The notes beneath the pieces were generated by a model. It had not been told where the DNA came from. It saw only the letters and a list, made by a program, of their open reading frames with translations, and did no database searches. Below are positions 41,841-49,718 of a DNA stretch of 64,000 nt, in pieces. Each line of letters starts with the position of its first letter. Positions within the stretch are counted from its first letter, which is position 1. Source of the DNA: Caballeronia telluris (GTDB taxonomy: Bacteria > Pseudomonadota > Gammaproteobacteria > Burkholderiales > Burkholderiaceae); the NCBI RefSeq assembly GCF_001544495.1, contig NZ_FCNZ02000015.1, positions 62,001-126,000 on the forward strand, given 5' to 3'. The translations under genes were made by a program, and so were the position numbers.

Positions 41841-42860
41841 ATGAAAATCGCCATCCTCGACGACTATCAGGACGCGGTCCGCAAGCTGGATTGCTTTCAT
41901 CTGCTCGACGACCACGAGGTCAAGGTCTTCAATAACACGGTACGCGGTCTCGGACAGTTAGCTAGCAGACTGTCGGAAGTCGACGCGCTCGTCCTGATTC
42001 GCGAACGCACGCGGATCAGTTCCCAGTTGCTCGACAAGCTGCCGCGCCTGCGCATGATCAGCCAGACGGGCAAGGCGGGCGGCGGCCACATCGACATCGA
42101 CGCGTGTACGGAGCGCGGCATCGCGGTGCTCGAAGGCACCGGCTCGCCGATCGCGCCGGCCGAGCTGACGTGGGCGCTGATCATGGCGGCGCAGCGGCGC
42201 ATTCCGCAATACGTCGCAAATTTGAAGCAGGGCGCGTGGCAGCAGTCCGGGCTGAAGACGTCCGCGCTGCCGCCGAACTTCGGCCTCGGACAAGTGCTGC
42301 GCGGTCAGACCCTCGGCATCTGGGGCTACGGGAAGATCGGCCGGCTGGTGGCGGGATACGGCAAGGCGTTCGGCATGAACGTACTGATCCACGGACGCGA
42401 GCATTCGCTCGAACTCGCGCGCGAGCACGGCTACGACATTGCGGAGAATCGCGAGGCGCTGTTTGAACAGAGCGACGTGCTGACGCTGCATCTGCGCCTG
42501 CACGACGACACGCGCGGCATCGTCACGCAGCAGGATCTGATGCGCATGAAGCCGACGGCGCTCTTCGTCAACACGAGCCGCGCCGAACTGCTCGAGGAAA
42601 ACGCGCTGCTCAATGCGCTGCACCACAACCGCCCGGGCATGGTCGCCATCGACGTGTACGAAAGCGAGCCGATCCTGCAAGGATACGGATTGCTGCGCAT
42701 GGAGAACGTGATCTGCACGCCGCACATCGGCTATGTCGAGCACGAGAGCTACGAGCTCTATTTCAGCGCGGCGTTCAAGAACATCCTCGCTTTCGATGCA
42801 GGCGACACGTCGAGCGTGTCGAACCCGGACGCGCTCGTCGGCGGCCGTCGGCGGGCGTAG
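41841..42860 (+). CDS. D-2-hydroxyacid dehydrogenase family protein
   Basis: 339 residues from the ATG at 41841 (MKIAILDDYQDAVRKLDCFH). Uses NAD(P) to interconvert 2-keto and D-2-hydroxy acids. The nucleotide fold has TLGIWGYGKIGRLVAGYGKA; catalytic Arg in LFVNTSRAELLEENAL, Glu in YESEPILQGYG, His in CTPHIGYVEHESYEL. The closing part differs from glycerate and phosphoglycerate dehydrogenases, so no substrate is assigned. It ends three bases before the convergent OsmC gene. The start 27 bases further up (ATG 41814) has a weaker context. Confidence 0.85.
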   Translation: MKIAILDDYQDAVRKLDCFHLLDDHEVKVFNNTVRGLGQLASRLSEVDALVLIRERTRISSQLLDKLPRLRMISQTGKAGGGHIDIDACTERGIAVLEGTGSPIAPAELTWALIMAAQRRIPQYVANLKQGAWQQSGLKTSALPPNFGLGQVLRGQTLGIWGYGKIGRLVAGYGKAFGMNVLIHGREHSLELAREHGYDIAENREALFEQSDVLTLHLRLHDDTRGIVTQQDLMRMKPTALFVNTSRAELLEENALLNALHHNRPGMVAIDVYESEPILQGYGLLRMENVICTPHIGYVEHESYELYFSAAFKNILAFDAGDTSSVSNPDALVGGRRRA

Positions 42861-42863
42861 GCG

Positions 42864-43340
42864 CTAGAGCGTCGACACGTCCGTCGACGGCTCGCAGCGC
42901 ACCGGGAAATTCACCGAGTTCGCGATAAAGCAGAAGCGGTGGGCATCGTCGTGCAGCCGCTTCGCGAGTTCGATGTCCCCGCCCGCGCCGATCGTCACGC
43001 GCGGGCGCAGCAGGACGTCGGTGAAACGTCCGTCCCCTTGCGCGCTTTCTTCCATCGTGCCGAGCGCATCGTCGACGTAACCCGTCACGACGATTCCGTT
43101 CGTCGAGCACAGATGCAGATACCAGAGCATGTGGCACGACGACAGCGACGCCACGAACAGTTCCTCCGGATTGTGCCGCGCGGGATCGCCGCGAAACGAC
43201 GGGTCGCTCGACGCCTCGATCGCCGCCTTGCCGGCCACGCGCACGAGATGGTCGCGCGAATAGGCGTCATAGCGCGAAGTGCCCGAGCCCTGGTCGCCCG
43301 TCCAGGCGACTTCCACCGTATAACGATGCTTCTTCGACAT
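42864..43340 (-). CDS. OsmC-family peroxide-detoxifying protein
   Basis: 158 residues. The two redox cysteines are in LFVASLSSCHMLWYLHLC and in HDDAHRFCFIANSVNFPV. OsmC/Ohr proteins reduce organic hydroperoxides with dihydrolipoamide-type donors. The subgroup is closer to the OsmC-like branch with the SSCHM motif. Third gene of a minus-strand run thioesterase-patatin-OsmC; 11 bases after the patatin stop. Confidence 0.87.
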   Translation of the reverse strand: MSKKHRYTVEVAWTGDQGSGTSRYDAYSRDHLVRVAGKAAIEASSDPSFRGDPARHNPEELFVASLSSCHMLWYLHLCSTNGIVVTGYVDDALGTMEESAQGDGRFTDVLLRPRVTIGAGGDIELAKRLHDDAHRFCFIANSVNFPVRCEPSTDVSTL

Positions 43341-43351
43341 GTCCGGCTCCT

Positions 43352-44218
43352 TCAGCGGTGCGCTGCTGCGCCCATCAGTTGAGGAACGCGCGCGAGGAAC
43401 TGCTCGCCGTCGGCGCGGCCGAGGTCATAAGCATGCTGCATCTGCGACGGACTGGTGTAGTCCCAACTCGAAATCGGCACCTTGCGCGACGGCTGCACAT
43501 AGACGCGCTGCTGCTCGCCGTGCGGGACGACGAACATCTGCGGCCGCGGATAGAGGCGCGTCACCATCACGAGCACCATGCCGGGCGAAAGATCGAGCGC
43601 GCCGACAGGCACGTTGTCGACCATGCCGCCGTCGAGCACCGGACGGCCGTTGCGCCGGAGCACCGGCGTGAACGGCGGCGTACTCGACGATTGCAGGATC
43701 AGGTCGGCGAGATCCTCGACGCTCGCGCATTCCTGCGCCGTCACGAATTCGGGATGGAAGCCGAGCGCCTGACCGAGCGTCGGATGCAGAGTCTTGCGGA
43801 CGTACTTCTCGATGTTGTACGCGATCAGACCGGCCGCGACCGCACTGCGCGCGCCCAGCCAGCGAGGCAGATGCGACACGCCGATGCGGATCTCGGGCGC
43901 GGATTGCAGTGACGGGAACTGATCGCGGAAGATGTCGAGGAGCGCCTGACGGTAAATCCGGTAGTGCGGAAACACGGACTGACCGCGCAGCACGTTGCCC
44001 CAGTAGGCGTTCTTCTTGTTGTCCCGCAGGGCGTGCGCGTAGTAGTCCATCACCCATCGCGCGTGGTTCGTGTAGAGCATGCAGGCTGTCGCGGCGCCCG
44101 CCGAGATGCCCGTGATGACGCGCGGACGCAGGTTCAATTCGGGCTGCACGACATCCCAGAATCCGGCTTGCCACCAGCAGCGGTTGCCGCCGCCCGCGAA
44201 GACGACTTGATCGAACAT
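43352..44218 (-). CDS. Patatin-like phospholipase
   Basis: 288 residues from the ATG at 44218 (MFDQVVFAGGGNRCWWQAGF). The catalytic dyad is Ser in GISAG (VITGISAGAATACM) and Asp in LDGGMVDNVPVGAL; the oxyanion glycines are GGGNR. It hydrolyses acyl esters, likely lipids; no signal peptide. It lies between a hotdog thioesterase (20 bases upstream) and an OsmC protein (11 bases downstream), suggesting an acyl-lipid and oxidative-stress theme that is inference only. The same frame is open upstream through the thioesterase region, but not as protein. Confidence 0.85.
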   Translation of the reverse strand: MFDQVVFAGGGNRCWWQAGFWDVVQPELNLRPRVITGISAGAATACMLYTNHARWVMDYYAHALRDNKKNAYWGNVLRGQSVFPHYRIYRQALLDIFRDQFPSLQSAPEIRIGVSHLPRWLGARSAVAAGLIAYNIEKYVRKTLHPTLGQALGFHPEFVTAQECASVEDLADLILQSSSTPPFTPVLRRNGRPVLDGGMVDNVPVGALDLSPGMVLVMVTRLYPRPQMFVVPHGEQQRVYVQPSRKVPISSWDYTSPSQMQHAYDLGRADGEQFLARVPQLMGAAAHR

Positions 44219-44238
44219 GTTGTTTGGTGAAGTTGCGG

Positions 44239-44643
44239 TTAGCCGAGGAGCGCGTAGGTCGTAGTGGCGTGCGCGGCGAGTTCGCCTTCGGCGGCGCGCA
44301 GTTCTATCTCGCCGAATACGAGGTTGCGGCCCCGGCGCAGGACCTTTGCCGTGACGAGCACGTCGCCGGTTTTCACCGGGCGCAGGAAGCTCGTGTTGAG
44401 CGAGACGGTGGTCATCGGTTTGAAGCCGCCCAGAACGTGCGAAATGGCGACGACCATCGCCGTGTCGGCTGCCGCCATGAAGACCTGCCCGCAGATGACG
44501 CCGCCGGCGTGGCGCAGGGTCTCGGAAAACGGCAGGCGCAGGGTGACGGAATCGGCGCTGGTGGCCGCGGGCGACAGCGACAGGTCGCGCACCCAAGGCG
44601 CGAGAATGCTGTCGAGAAGATCGCGGATGGCGGTTTCGTCCAT
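44239..44643 (-). CDS. PaaI-type hotdog thioesterase
   Basis: 134 residues from the ATG at 44643 (MDETAIRDLLDSILAPWVRD). Single hotdog domain with the active-site segment LRHAGGVICGQVFMAAADTA (Gly-rich turn and acidic residue on the long helix) and VSLNTSFLRPVKTGDVLVTA. Family members hydrolyse acyl-CoA thioesters. First gene of thioesterase-patatin-OsmC. An upstream extension of 42 residues lacks family similarity. Confidence 0.83.
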   Translation of the reverse strand: MDETAIRDLLDSILAPWVRDLSLSPAATSADSVTLRLPFSETLRHAGGVICGQVFMAAADTAMVVAISHVLGGFKPMTTVSLNTSFLRPVKTGDVLVTAKVLRRGRNLVFGEIELRAAEGELAAHATTTYALLG

Positions 44644-44802
44644 GGTGTGCAGGGCCTGTTCTGGGCGCGACGTTGTGCGGAGAGTGAATCGAACGACGGT
44701 TCGATTGTGTCTGCCATCATACCGGCTGAGGCATTTTTGAGACTCACCGACGGGCGCCGACGCGGCCAAGACGGGAGTTCCAGCAATTTTTGTCGCCAGG
44801 GC

Positions 44803-44832
44803 TTGCGGCGTTACGAAAAGTGTCGCTATAAT
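44803..44832 (+). promoter_or_regulatory. Promoter of tRNA-Lys
   Basis: TTGCGG (44803-44808), an 18-base spacer and a perfect TATAAT (44827-44832), 16 bases before the tRNA 5' end. Confidence 0.75.
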
Positions 44833-44848
44833 TCGGATTCAGTTTTTC

Positions 44849-44924
44849 GGGGCGTTAGCTCAGTTGGTAGAGCAGCGGACTCTTAATCCGTAGGTCGAGT
44901 GTTCGAGTCACTCACGCCCCACCA
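44849..44924 (+). tRNA. tRNA-Lys (anticodon CTT)
   Basis: 76 bases with encoded CCA (44922-44924). Acceptor GGGGCGT / ACGCCCC is fully paired. D arm AGCTCAGTTGGTAGAGC, anticodon stem GCGGA / TCCGT with loop CTCTTAA (anticodon CTT, reads AAG), T arm GAGTG-TTCGAGT-CACTC. Own promoter upstream and terminator downstream, so it is a separate unit. Confidence 0.96.
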
Positions 44925-44937
44925 AGATTTCCCGAAC

Positions 44938-44967
44938 AAAAAGCCCGGTCATTCGACCGGGCTTTTT
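44938..44967 (+). terminator. Terminator after tRNA-Lys
   Basis: Stem AAAAAGCCCGGTC / GACCGGGCTTTTT with loop ATTC and a T run, 14 bases past the tRNA. The A run on the left may also end the convergent diguanylate cyclase gene, whose stop lies 77 bases away. Confidence 0.9.
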
Positions 44968-45043
44968 GCATTTCCAGTGCCCCGCCAAAGTTCGCGCGGC
45001 CGATGATCATCGTGCCGCCCACCACCTCGCAAAAAACCCACGA

Positions 45044-47101
45044 CTACGCCGCGCCCCAAACCACCTCGCCCGCCGGCGCCGGCCGCCCGAGCAAATACCC
45101 CTGCAACGAATCGCATCCCAGCTTCGTCAGCAGATCCCGCTGCGCCCCGGTCTCCACCCCTTCCGCGACGATGTTCAGATTCATCGTCTGCCCGAGCGCG
45201 ATGATCGCCGACACGATCGCCGCGTCCTCCCCATCTTGCGCCAGCTCGCTAACGAAGCCGCGGTCGATCTTCAACTCGCTCGCCGGCAGCCGCTTCAGAT
45301 AAAGCAAACTCGAATACCCCGTCCCGAAATCGTCGATGGAAATCCGCACGCCGAGCGAGCGCAGACGATGCAGGATATGCAGACTCGCATCGACGTCGTG
45401 CATCGCGGTCGATTCGGTGATCTCCAGCGTGAGCGCCGCGCCGTCGATCCGATGCCGCTCAAGCGCCGCCTCCACGGCCGGCACCAGCCGGCTGTTGTTG
45501 AACTGCAGCGCCGAAATATTCACCGCCACCGTCAGCGCATCTTGCCCCGTGCGCCGCCAGATCGCGACCTGCCGGCAGGCCTCGTCGATCACCCATTCGC
45601 CGATCTGCACGATCAGCCCGGTCCGCTCCGCGAGCGGAATGAAGCAATCCGGCGGCAGCATGCCGCGCGTTGGATGGTTCCAGCGCAACAGCGCCTCGAC
45701 GCCCGTCACGGGCCCGCTCGGCGCCTGGAATTTCGGCTGGTAATACAGCACCAGTTGTTCGCGCTTCAGCGCGAGCCGCAAATCCTGCAGCAGGTTCAGA
45801 TGTTCCTCGCTGTTCGCGTTCATCGAGCCTTCGAAGAAGCACGCCTGACTGCGCCCGAGCGACTTCGCGTGATACATCGCGACATCGGCGTTCTTCAGCA
45901 GTTCGTGCTCGTCGGCGCCGTTGCCCGGATAGATCGCGATGCCGATGCTCACCGACACCCGCAAGTCATGCCCCGACACCAGAAAAGGCTCGCCGATCGC
46001 GGCGACGAGCTTGTCGGCGATCGTCGCGGCATCTCCCGGCTCGCGCACGGACGCGACGAGCACGAATTCGTCGCCGCCCACGCGCGCGCTCGTGTCCTGC
46101 GCGCGCACGCTCGCGCGCAGGCGCTCGGCGGCCTGCACGAGCAGCATGTCGCCGACCTGGTGGCCGAACGTGTCGTTGATCGCCTTGAAGCCGTCGAGAT
46201 CGAGGAACATCACGGCGAAGCGCCCTTTCTCGGCCTTGGCATGGTCGATCGCCTGCTTCAGGCGGTCTTCCAGCAACAGCCGGTTCGGCAGCTTCGTCAG
46301 GTTGTCGTGCAGCACGAGGTACGACAACTCCTGATTGGCCTCGGCAAGCGACGTCGACAAAGCGGCGGTGCGGATTTCCAGCCGCATGTCGAGCACGGAG
46401 GTGATCAGCGCGACGGCCAGCACGGCAATCGTGACGACGATGATCGGGAGCGCGAGCGAGTCGCTCGTGAGTCCGCCGTTCGACGCGCCGCAGACCGAGC
46501 CGAGCGGAAACTGCGCGGCGGCCATGCCGGTGTAATGCATCGCGACGATCGCGACGCCCATCACGAGCGCGGCGCCCATGCGGTAGCTGCGCACGCGCGC
46601 GCTGTGGCTGCGCAACTGGAACGCGATCCAGAGCGCCGCACCGCCCGCGGCGACGGCGATCGCGACCGACGCGCCGACGATCAACGGCCTGTAGACGATG
46701 CCCGGCTCCATCCGCATGGCGCCCATGCCCGTGTAATGCATCGCCGCGATGCCGCCGCCCAGCAGCAGCGCGCCCATTAGAAGGCGCCGCAGCGGCAGTT
46801 CGGGCCGGCTGCCCAGCCAGAGTGCGAACGTCGAAAAAGCGATCGCGATGAGGAGCGACAGGAGCGTCAGGCCGATGTCGTAGCCGAGCGAGATCGGCAG
46901 ATCGAACGCGAGCATGCCGATGAAGTGCATCGACCAGACGCCGACACCGAGCGCGAGCGCGCCGCCGCCGAGCCACCAGCGCGCCGCGACGCGCCGCGCG
47001 CTGCTGATGCGGCCGACCAGGTCGAGCGCCGTGTAGGACGCGAGCACGGCGACCAAAAAAGAAAACAGCACCAGTAGACTGTTGTAACTCCCGACCAGCA
47101 T
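45044..47101 (-). CDS. MHYT-GGDEF-EAL cyclic-di-GMP turnover protein
   Basis: 685 residues from the ATG at 47101 (MLVGSYNSLLVLFSFLVAVL), which has GGAGAGGA upstream. Seven-helix MHYT sensor (about 1-230) with three signature motifs MHFIGM, MHYTGM and MHYTGM, thought to bind copper and sense oxygen, CO or NO. GGDEF domain about 260-430 with intact RVGGDEF and substrate segment LHDNLTKLPNR. EAL domain about 440-685 with VEALLRW, NISALQFNNSRL, and DDFGTGYSSLLYL. Both active sites look intact, so it may both make and break c-di-GMP. Divergent from the hydroxyacid dehydrogenase at 47266. Confidence 0.93.
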   Translation of the reverse strand: MLVGSYNSLLVLFSFLVAVLASYTALDLVGRISSARRVAARWWLGGGALALGVGVWSMHFIGMLAFDLPISLGYDIGLTLLSLLIAIAFSTFALWLGSRPELPLRRLLMGALLLGGGIAAMHYTGMGAMRMEPGIVYRPLIVGASVAIAVAAGGAALWIAFQLRSHSARVRSYRMGAALVMGVAIVAMHYTGMAAAQFPLGSVCGASNGGLTSDSLALPIIVVTIAVLAVALITSVLDMRLEIRTAALSTSLAEANQELSYLVLHDNLTKLPNRLLLEDRLKQAIDHAKAEKGRFAVMFLDLDGFKAINDTFGHQVGDMLLVQAAERLRASVRAQDTSARVGGDEFVLVASVREPGDAATIADKLVAAIGEPFLVSGHDLRVSVSIGIAIYPGNGADEHELLKNADVAMYHAKSLGRSQACFFEGSMNANSEEHLNLLQDLRLALKREQLVLYYQPKFQAPSGPVTGVEALLRWNHPTRGMLPPDCFIPLAERTGLIVQIGEWVIDEACRQVAIWRRTGQDALTVAVNISALQFNNSRLVPAVEAALERHRIDGAALTLEITESTAMHDVDASLHILHRLRSLGVRISIDDFGTGYSSLLYLKRLPASELKIDRGFVSELAQDGEDAAIVSAIIALGQTMNLNIVAEGVETGAQRDLLTKLGCDSLQGYLLGRPAPAGEVVWGAA

Positions 47102-47265
47102 CTTGAGGTCCTCTCCGAACAACGCGCGTATCGACGGCCAAACGCCGGTCGCGTCTTCGTTTAACGTCTGAAGACGTCGCATTCTGAAGGGTCGGGCCGC
47201 CGGATTTGGAGGTTTCGTCGCCTATTTTTCACTGTCTGGTTAACGTCCACCACTCGCCGAGCCTT

Positions 47266-48198
47266 ATGCCGCCTACTCTTCTCGTTTTGATCCCGCTCGC
47301 GGTCGAAAACCGCGCTTCCATTGCCGCCGCGTTCGACATCGTCGATGCGTCCGATCCGGCTTCGCGCGATCAGGCGATCGCCGGGCACGGCGAGCGGATT
47401 CGCGCGGTGCTGACCAACGGCACGACCGGCATCGCCGCGAGCGACATCGAGCGTCTGCCGAATCTGGAACTGATCGGCGCGCTCGGCGCGGGCTACGAGA
47501 ACATCGCGCGCGACGCGGCCAAGGCGCGCGGCATCGTCGTGGCGAACGGCGCGGGGACCAACGACAGTTGCGTCGCGGATCACGCCTTCGCCTTGCTGCT
47601 GGCGGCCGTGCGCGCGATCCCCGTGCTCGATCGCGCGTGCCGCGACGGCGTCTGGCGCGAGCAGTTGCCGATGCAGCCGAATTTCTCGGGCAAGCGGCTC
47701 GGCGTCGTGGGACTCGGCGCCATCGGGCGGAAAGTGGCGCGGCGCGCGTCGGGCTTCGAACTGGAGATCGGCTATCACAACCGTCGCCCGCAGCCGGACG
47801 TGCCTTACGAATACTTCGATTCGCTGATGGCGCTCGCGGGCTGGGCCGATTACCTCGTCGTGACGACGCCCGGCGGCGCGGCGACGCAGCATCTCATCGA
47901 CGCCGACGTCCTCGAAGCGCTCGGGCCGCAGGGCTATCTGGTGAACGTGTCGCGCGGCAGCGTCGTCGATACGGCGGCGCTCGCCGATGCGCTTGCGCAC
48001 GGCGCGATCGCGGGCGCGGGCCTCGACGTGTACGAAGGCGAGCCCGCGCCGCCCGCGCGCCTGGCGGGTTCAGAGCGCGTCGTGCTGACGCCGCACGTGG
48101 GCGGCCGCTCGCCGGAAGCGCTGGCGGCATCGGCGGCGCTTTTCGTCGAAAACGCGACGCGCCACTTCGCCGGCCAGCCCGTGCTGACACCTGTTTGA
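47266..48198 (+). CDS. 2-hydroxyacid dehydrogenase (GhrB/HPR-like)
   Basis: 310 residues from the ATG at 47266 (MPPTLLVLIPLAVENRASIA). NAD(P) fold GKRLGVVGLGAIGRKVARRA, catalytic Arg in LVNVSRGSVVDTAALADAL, Glu in LDVYEGEPAPP, His in VLTPHVGGRSPEAL. Closest in pattern to hydroxypyruvate/glyoxylate reductases, substrate uncertain. It is the second member of this superfamily within 6 kb but differs clearly from the one at 41841. A 60-base upstream extension lacks conservation. Confidence 0.88.
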   Translation: MPPTLLVLIPLAVENRASIAAAFDIVDASDPASRDQAIAGHGERIRAVLTNGTTGIAASDIERLPNLELIGALGAGYENIARDAAKARGIVVANGAGTNDSCVADHAFALLLAAVRAIPVLDRACRDGVWREQLPMQPNFSGKRLGVVGLGAIGRKVARRASGFELEIGYHNRRPQPDVPYEYFDSLMALAGWADYLVVTTPGGAATQHLIDADVLEALGPQGYLVNVSRGSVVDTAALADALAHGAIAGAGLDVYEGEPAPPARLAGSERVVLTPHVGGRSPEALAASAALFVENATRHFAGQPVLTPV

Positions 48199-48275
48199 AA
48201 GCCTGCGCCGCGCCGGTCTGCGCAAATCCGCGCGTTCCCGTATCGTGTCGGACTCAATGACCGCTTAATCCGGCG

Positions 48276-49718
48276 TTGTCCGTCCACTCCGATTCGCTCA
48301 AGACCGTGCCGACCGAGAACACTTTCAAGAATCCGCCGCGCGACCCCGACGCGCCGATGACCCCGCTCGAACGCCGCGGCATGGCGGCGCTGTGCCTCGG
48401 CGTGGCGCTCGCGACGCTCGACACCGCCATCGCCAACACGGCGCTGCCCGCCATCGGCCACGACCTGCACGCGACGCCCGCCGCCTCCGTCTGGATCATC
48501 AACGCCTACCAGCTCGCGATGGTCGCGACGCTGCTGCCGTTCGCGGCGCTCGGCGGGATCGTCGGACAGCGGCGGCTCTATCTCGGCGGCCTGATTGTGT
48601 TCACGGTGGCGTCCGCCGTCTGCGCGCTGTCGTGGTCGCTGCCGACGCTCGTCGCCGCGCGCCTGCTGCAGGGACTCGGCGCGAGCGCGATCATGAGCGT
48701 CAACACCGCGCTCATCAGCGCGATCTTTCCGCCGCACCGGCTGGGGCGCGGCGTCGGGCTGAACGCGCTCGTCGTCGGGATGGCGTTCGCGGTCGGACCA
48801 ACGGTCGCCTCGATCGTGCTCTCGCTCGGCACCTGGCCGTGGCTCTTCGCGGTGAATCTGCCGGTCGGCGTGCTCGCGCTTTGCATCGCGTGGCCGGCGC
48901 TGCCGCAGACGCCGCGCGCCGCGCACGGCTTCGACCGCGTCGCGGCGGCGCTGAACGTGGTCACGTTCGCGGCGCTGATCTTCGCGCTCGGCGAAGGGGC
49001 GCAGCGCGCGTCGCTGCAACTCGTGCTGGTCGCGCTCGCGGCGGCGCTCATCGCGGGCGGGCTCCTGCTTCGACGCGAGCGCGGCCATCCCGCGCCGATG
49101 CTCCCCGTCGATCTCTTCAGGCGCCCGATGTTCGCGCTCTCGACGATGACCGCCGTGTGCTCGTTCGCCGCGCAAGGGCTGGCGTTCGTGTCGCTGCCGT
49201 TCTATTTCGAGAGCGTGCTCGGGCGCACGCAAGTGGAGACGGGATTCCTGATGACGCCGTGGTCGGTGCTGGTCGCGCTGATGGCGCCGATCGCCGGGCG
49301 GCTGTCGGACCGTTATCCGCCGGGACTGCTCGGCGGCATCGGACTCGCGATCATGTGCGGCGGGATGATCTCGCTCGCGATGCTGCCCGCCGATCCGCAC
49401 GCGCTCGAAATCGGTATCCGGATGGCGATCTGCGGCGCGGGCTTCGGTTTTTTCCAGTCGCCGAACCTGAAGGCGTTCATGGCGAGCGCGCCGCGTGAGC
49501 GCGCGAGCGGCGCCTCCGGCGTCGTGGCGACGGCGCGCCTGCTCGGCCAGGCGACCGGCGCGGCGCTCGTCGCGCTGTGTTTCGGGATTGCGGGAAAGCA
49601 CGGGCCGGGACTCGCGCTGTCGCTCGGCGCGGCGTTCGCCGGGGCGGCGAGCGTCGCGAGCGGGCTGAGACTCATCACGCGCGATTCGGGCGTGCGGACG
49701 CTGGAACTGAAGGAATAA
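48276..49718 (+). CDS. DHA2-family MFS efflux transporter
   Basis: 480 residues if translation begins at the TTG at 48276; a GTG at 48306 and an ATG at 48357 are alternatives, and none has a clear ribosome site. About 14 hydrophobic segments. DHA2 motifs are visible: VALATLDTAIANTALPAIGH in helix 1, LLQGLGASAIMSVNTALISA in helix 4, and GRGVGLNALVVGMAFAVGPT in helix 5. Members expel drugs or metabolites by proton antiport; substrate unknown. The 3' end overlaps the convergent TPR-glycosyltransferase gene by 44 bases. Confidence 0.87.
   Translation: MSVHSDSLKTVPTENTFKNPPRDPDAPMTPLERRGMAALCLGVALATLDTAIANTALPAIGHDLHATPAASVWIINAYQLAMVATLLPFAALGGIVGQRRLYLGGLIVFTVASAVCALSWSLPTLVAARLLQGLGASAIMSVNTALISAIFPPHRLGRGVGLNALVVGMAFAVGPTVASIVLSLGTWPWLFAVNLPVGVLALCIAWPALPQTPRAAHGFDRVAAALNVVTFAALIFALGEGAQRASLQLVLVALAAALIAGGLLLRRERGHPAPMLPVDLFRRPMFALSTMTAVCSFAAQGLAFVSLPFYFESVLGRTQVETGFLMTPWSVLVALMAPIAGRLSDRYPPGLLGGIGLAIMCGGMISLAMLPADPHALEIGIRMAICGAGFGFFQSPNLKAFMASAPRERASGASGVVATARLLGQATGAALVALCFGIAGKHGPGLALSLGAAFAGAASVASGLRLITRDSGVRTLELKE

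Noticed and set aside
44966..46780. A 604-codon open frame opposite the GGDEF-EAL gene
   Set aside because: Antisense shadow made of Arg/His/Asp runs; the c-di-GMP protein on the other strand carries all motifs.
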